From NCBI GenBank assembly GCA_028290385.1, contig JAQGJZ010000270.1, positions 1 to 6,605 of the forward strand: a DNA stretch of 6,605 bases. Direction: 5' to 3'. Positions 4,442 to 6,605 of the stretch are shown in pieces. Source of the DNA: Enterovirga sp. Lineage in GTDB: Bacteria > Pseudomonadota > Alphaproteobacteria > Rhizobiales > Beijerinckiaceae. Each line of letters begins with the position of its first letter. Position 1 is the stretch's first letter. The notes under the pieces are model-generated. The model saw only the letters and a list, made by a program, of their open reading frames with translations, was not told where the DNA came from and made no database searches. A program made the position numbers and the translations under genes.

Positions 4442-5599
4442 ATGACCCAGAGCAGAGCTCGCCAAACCGTCGCGGTTGCGAATGGGATCGCGTCCGATGT
4501 GGCCTTCGGGGCCGTCACCCCACCGCTGGTCCTCTCCACCACCTTCGCGTTTGAAGGGTTCGAGCGGCCGCGCGCCTTTGACTACACGCGCCTGGGCAAT
4601 CCGAGCCGCAATCTCCTCGCCGACACGATCGCCAAGCTCGAAGGCGGGGCGGGAGCGGTCGTCGTCGCGTCCGGCATGGCGGCCGTCGACCTCGTGCTCT
4701 CGACGCTGGGGCGGGACGACCTCCTGATCGCGCCACATGATTGCTACGGCGGCACCTATCGGCTGATCGCGGCGCGGCGCGACAAGGGCCATTTCCGGGC
4801 GGCCTTCGTCGACCAGGGCGACGAGAGCGCGCTCGAGGAGGCTTTTGCCCAAAAACCCGCGCTCGTCCTTGTCGAGACGCCGAGCAACCCCCTCATGCGA
4901 ATCGTCGACGTGGCGGCGCTCTGTACCCGGGCGAAAGCCGCCGGCGCGCAGGTCGCGGCCGACAACACGTTCCTCTCGCCCGCCCTGCAGCAGCCGATCG
5001 CGCTCGGGGCCGATTTCGTCATCCACTCGACGACCAAGTACCTGAACGGGCATTCCGACGTGGTCGGCGGCGCGGTGGTGACGGCAGCCCGTTCCGATCT
5101 CGACGCCCTGGCATCCTGGGCCAACACGGCCGGCCTGACCGGAGCGCCCTTCGATGCCTATCTGACGCTGCGCGGCATCCGCACCCTGTTTCCGCGCATC
5201 GAGGCTCAGCAAAGATCGGCGCAGCGCATCGCCGAATACCTGCACGACCATTCGAAGGTGGGCACGGTCTATTATCCCGGCCTGCCGACCCATCCCGGGC
5301 ACGCGGTTGCGGCCGTGCAGCAGGCGGGTTTCGGCGCGATGCTGAGCTTCACGCTCAAGGGCGGCCCCGAAGCCGCGCGCGGGTTTGCGAACGCGGTCCG
5401 CCTGTTCACGCTCGCCGAATCCCTGGGCGGCATCGAAAGCCTCGTCGCGCATCCGGCGACCATGACCCATGCGGCCATGGGGGCAGAGGCGCGGAAGCGG
5501 GCCGGCATCGGAGACGATCTCTTCCGCCTGTCGGTCGGCCTCGAGGCGAGCGACGATCTCCTCGCCGACCTCGACCAGGCCCTGGCCGCGGCCGGCTAG
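4442..5599 (+). CDS. metB: Cystathionine gamma-synthase
   Basis: A PLP enzyme of the Cys/Met-metabolism family, 385 residues, the usual length. It condenses an activated homoserine (O-succinyl- or O-acetyl-) with cysteine to give cystathionine, in methionine synthesis by transsulfuration. Visible residues: Y48 and R50 (DYTRLGNP, phosphate contacts from the neighbouring subunit), SGM at 77-79, Y102 (HDCYGGTYR), D174 (AADNTF), the PLP lysine K199 (HSTTKYLNGHSD) and the substrate carboxylate Arg362. Runs such as APHDCYGG, FVDQGDE, FLSPALQ, KYLNGHSDVV, FGAMLSF and LFTLAESLGG match E. coli MetB as I recall it, favouring gamma-synthase over beta-lyase or O-succinylhomoserine sulfhydrylase (MetZ). 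ATG 4442 is preceded by AAGGTGG (4432-4438); the frame is open upstream but not family-like. No SAM riboswitch is recognisable in the leader. The next gene concerns sulfonate uptake. Confidence 0.93.
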   Translation: MTQSRARQTVAVANGIASDVAFGAVTPPLVLSTTFAFEGFERPRAFDYTRLGNPSRNLLADTIAKLEGGAGAVVVASGMAAVDLVLSTLGRDDLLIAPHDCYGGTYRLIAARRDKGHFRAAFVDQGDESALEEAFAQKPALVLVETPSNPLMRIVDVAALCTRAKAAGAQVAADNTFLSPALQQPIALGADFVIHSTTKYLNGHSDVVGGAVVTAARSDLDALASWANTAGLTGAPFDAYLTLRGIRTLFPRIEAQQRSAQRIAEYLHDHSKVGTVYYPGLPTHPGHAVAAVQQAGFGAMLSFTLKGGPEAARGFANAVRLFTLAESLGGIESLVAHPATMTHAAMGAEARKRAGIGDDLFRLSVGLEASDDLLADLDQALAAAG

Positions 5600-5606
5600 A
5601 TGCCGG
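5592..5606 (+). other. Inverted repeat around the metB stop codon
   Basis: CCGGC (5592-5596) and GCCGG (5602-5606) form a perfect 5-bp stem with the loop TAGAT, which contains the metB TAG stop. It is short and has no T-run after it. It may be a 3'-end structure or coincidence. Confidence 0.25.
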
Positions 5607-5753
5607 GTCTCGCTCCCTCGCGAACGCGTTGCGGGGCTGTGAGAAAAAGCCACTCCCGAGCCGCCGCGCCCGGAGGATATTACCGCCCGGGCGGGGGCAA
5701 CAAGGCGATGCGGTTTCATTGACGGGACGGCGCCGCGGCCGGAGACTCGCGCC

Positions 5754-6605
5754 ATGAGCACCGTCTCCCGTCGCACCCTCCTGGCCGGCATCGCAGCGCT
5801 GCCGGCCGCCTTTGGCACCCGCGCCGACGCGGCCGCAGAGCGCGGAACGCTCCGGATCGGGTTTCAGCGCTCGTCGACGCTGACCTACCTGTTGAAGCTC
5901 AATGGCGGCCTCGAGAAGGCGCTGGAGCCGCTGAACATCGGGGTCAGCTGGCACGAATTCACGAGCGGCCTGCCGATCCTCGAGGCCCTCAACCTCGGCA
6001 GGATCGACTTCAGCGCCGACGTCGCCGACACGGTCCCGGTCTTTGCCCAGGCGGCCGGGGCGCGGATCGTCTACGTGGCCGAGGAGGCCGCCTCCCCGAC
6101 CGCGCAGGCCATCGTCGTGCCCGGCGATTCCGCGATCCGCTCGATCGCGGACCTAAAGGGCAAGAAGATCGCGGTTACCAAGGGCGCGGGCAGCCACTAC
6201 CTGCTGCTCGCGGCGCTCGGCACGCAGAACCTGTCGTTCAAGGACATCAAACCCGCCTACCTCAATCCGGCCGATGGCCGGACGGCTCTCGTCGGCGGCA
6301 GCGTCGACGCGTGGGTGGCGTGGGACCCGTTCCTGGCGAGCGCACAGCAACAATCGGGCGTGCGGGTGGTGGTGGACGGCACCGGGCTGGCGAGCTACAA
6401 GCGCTATTACCTCACGTCCGAAGCGTTCGCCGACCGTCATCCGGACGCGCTCGCGACGATCTTCGAGACCCTCCGGAACACCGGAGAATGGGCGAAGTCC
6501 CACTCGGACGAGGTCGCCGCGACGCTCTCCACCCATTGGGGCATCGCGCCGGCCGTGATCGCGGCCGCCAACCAGCGCCGGGCGGACCAGGTGGGCCCGG
6601 TTCGT
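5754..6605 (+). CDS. Sulfonate-type ABC transporter substrate-binding protein (3' end outside window)
   Basis: Periplasmic binding protein of the aliphatic sulfonate/taurine/nitrate class, SsuA-like; it would deliver sulfonates to an ABC permease for desulfonation. The first 284 residues are visible, and full-length members are about 310-330. Residues 1-27 form a signal peptide with a twin-arginine motif, SRRTLL (5-10), a short hydrophobic stretch and an Ala-rich end (ADAAA), suggesting Tat export. The mature part begins LRIGFQRSSTL. It then shows SsuA-typical blocks: GLPILEALNLGRIDFSADVADTVPVFAQAAG (72-102), IADLKGKKIAVTKGAGSHYLLL (131-152), FKDIKPAYLNPADGRTAL (162-179) and GGSVDAWVAWDPFLA (181-195). 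ATG 5754 follows GGAG (5741-5744) by 9 bases. The ATP-binding, permease and monooxygenase genes are expected to the right but are not visible. A nitrate or taurine ligand is possible; the sulfonate call is by motif resemblance. Confidence 0.88.
   Translation, partial: MSTVSRRTLLAGIAALPAAFGTRADAAAERGTLRIGFQRSSTLTYLLKLNGGLEKALEPLNIGVSWHEFTSGLPILEALNLGRIDFSADVADTVPVFAQAAGARIVYVAEEAASPTAQAIVVPGDSAIRSIADLKGKKIAVTKGAGSHYLLLAALGTQNLSFKDIKPAYLNPADGRTALVGGSVDAWVAWDPFLASAQQQSGVRVVVDGTGLASYKRYYLTSEAFADRHPDALATIFETLRNTGEWAKSHSDEVAATLSTHWGIAPAVIAAANQRRADQVGPVR

Noticed and set aside
5719..5747. Promoter with -35 TTGACG before the sulfonate-binding protein
   Set aside because: At a 17-bp spacing the -10 would be GAGACT (three matches) and would start transcription at the ATG itself, removing the GGAG ribosome site.
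4430..5818. Long minus-strand frame (462 codons) opposite metB
   Set aside because: It spans metB and the intergenic region, has Arg/Gly-rich composition, no recognisable family and no start signal.

Overview
The window is GC-rich on both strands. It has strong codon-position bias, so there are many long shadow frames, a genome-encoded CCA on its tRNA, and alphaproteobacterial-looking gene versions. This suggests an alphaproteobacterium, plausibly Rhizobiales and perhaps Methylobacterium-like. The taxon is inferred from gene style, not from a marker gene.

Layout, left to right. (1) At 1-846 (+) is the C-terminal two thirds of fumarylacetoacetase, the last step of tyrosine/homogentisate breakdown, cut by the left edge. 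(2) A 280-bp leader full of hairpins (847-1126) precedes a TerC/YjbE-family membrane protein at 1127-1783 (+). (3) An iron-containing alcohol dehydrogenase at 1795-2979 (-) converges on terC. The two stop codons are 11 bp apart and share a perfect 8-bp inverted repeat. (4) At 3159-3234 (+) is a tRNA-Glu(CTC) with a well-placed promoter. (5) At 3425-3712 (+) is a small secreted protein with one CyanoVirin-N homology (CVNH) repeat. (6) The 729 bp from 3713 to 4441 hold no convincing gene but several perfect inverted repeats, including a UUCG-capped hairpin readable only on the minus strand. (7) At 4442-5599 (+) is cystathionine gamma-synthase (metB). (8) At 5754-6605 (+) is the start of a Tat-exported sulfonate-type ABC transporter binding protein, cut by the right edge.

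Most of the window is ordinary chromosomal housekeeping made of independent units. The one clear functional link is sulfur: metB (cysteine sulfur into methionine) sits beside a likely sulfonate-uptake operon. I see no mobile element, CRISPR array or defence system. The least ordinary items are the single-repeat CVNH protein, the structured gene-free region after it, and the terC leader, which has a terminator-like hairpin and a repeated 10-mer able to compete for its 3' arm.
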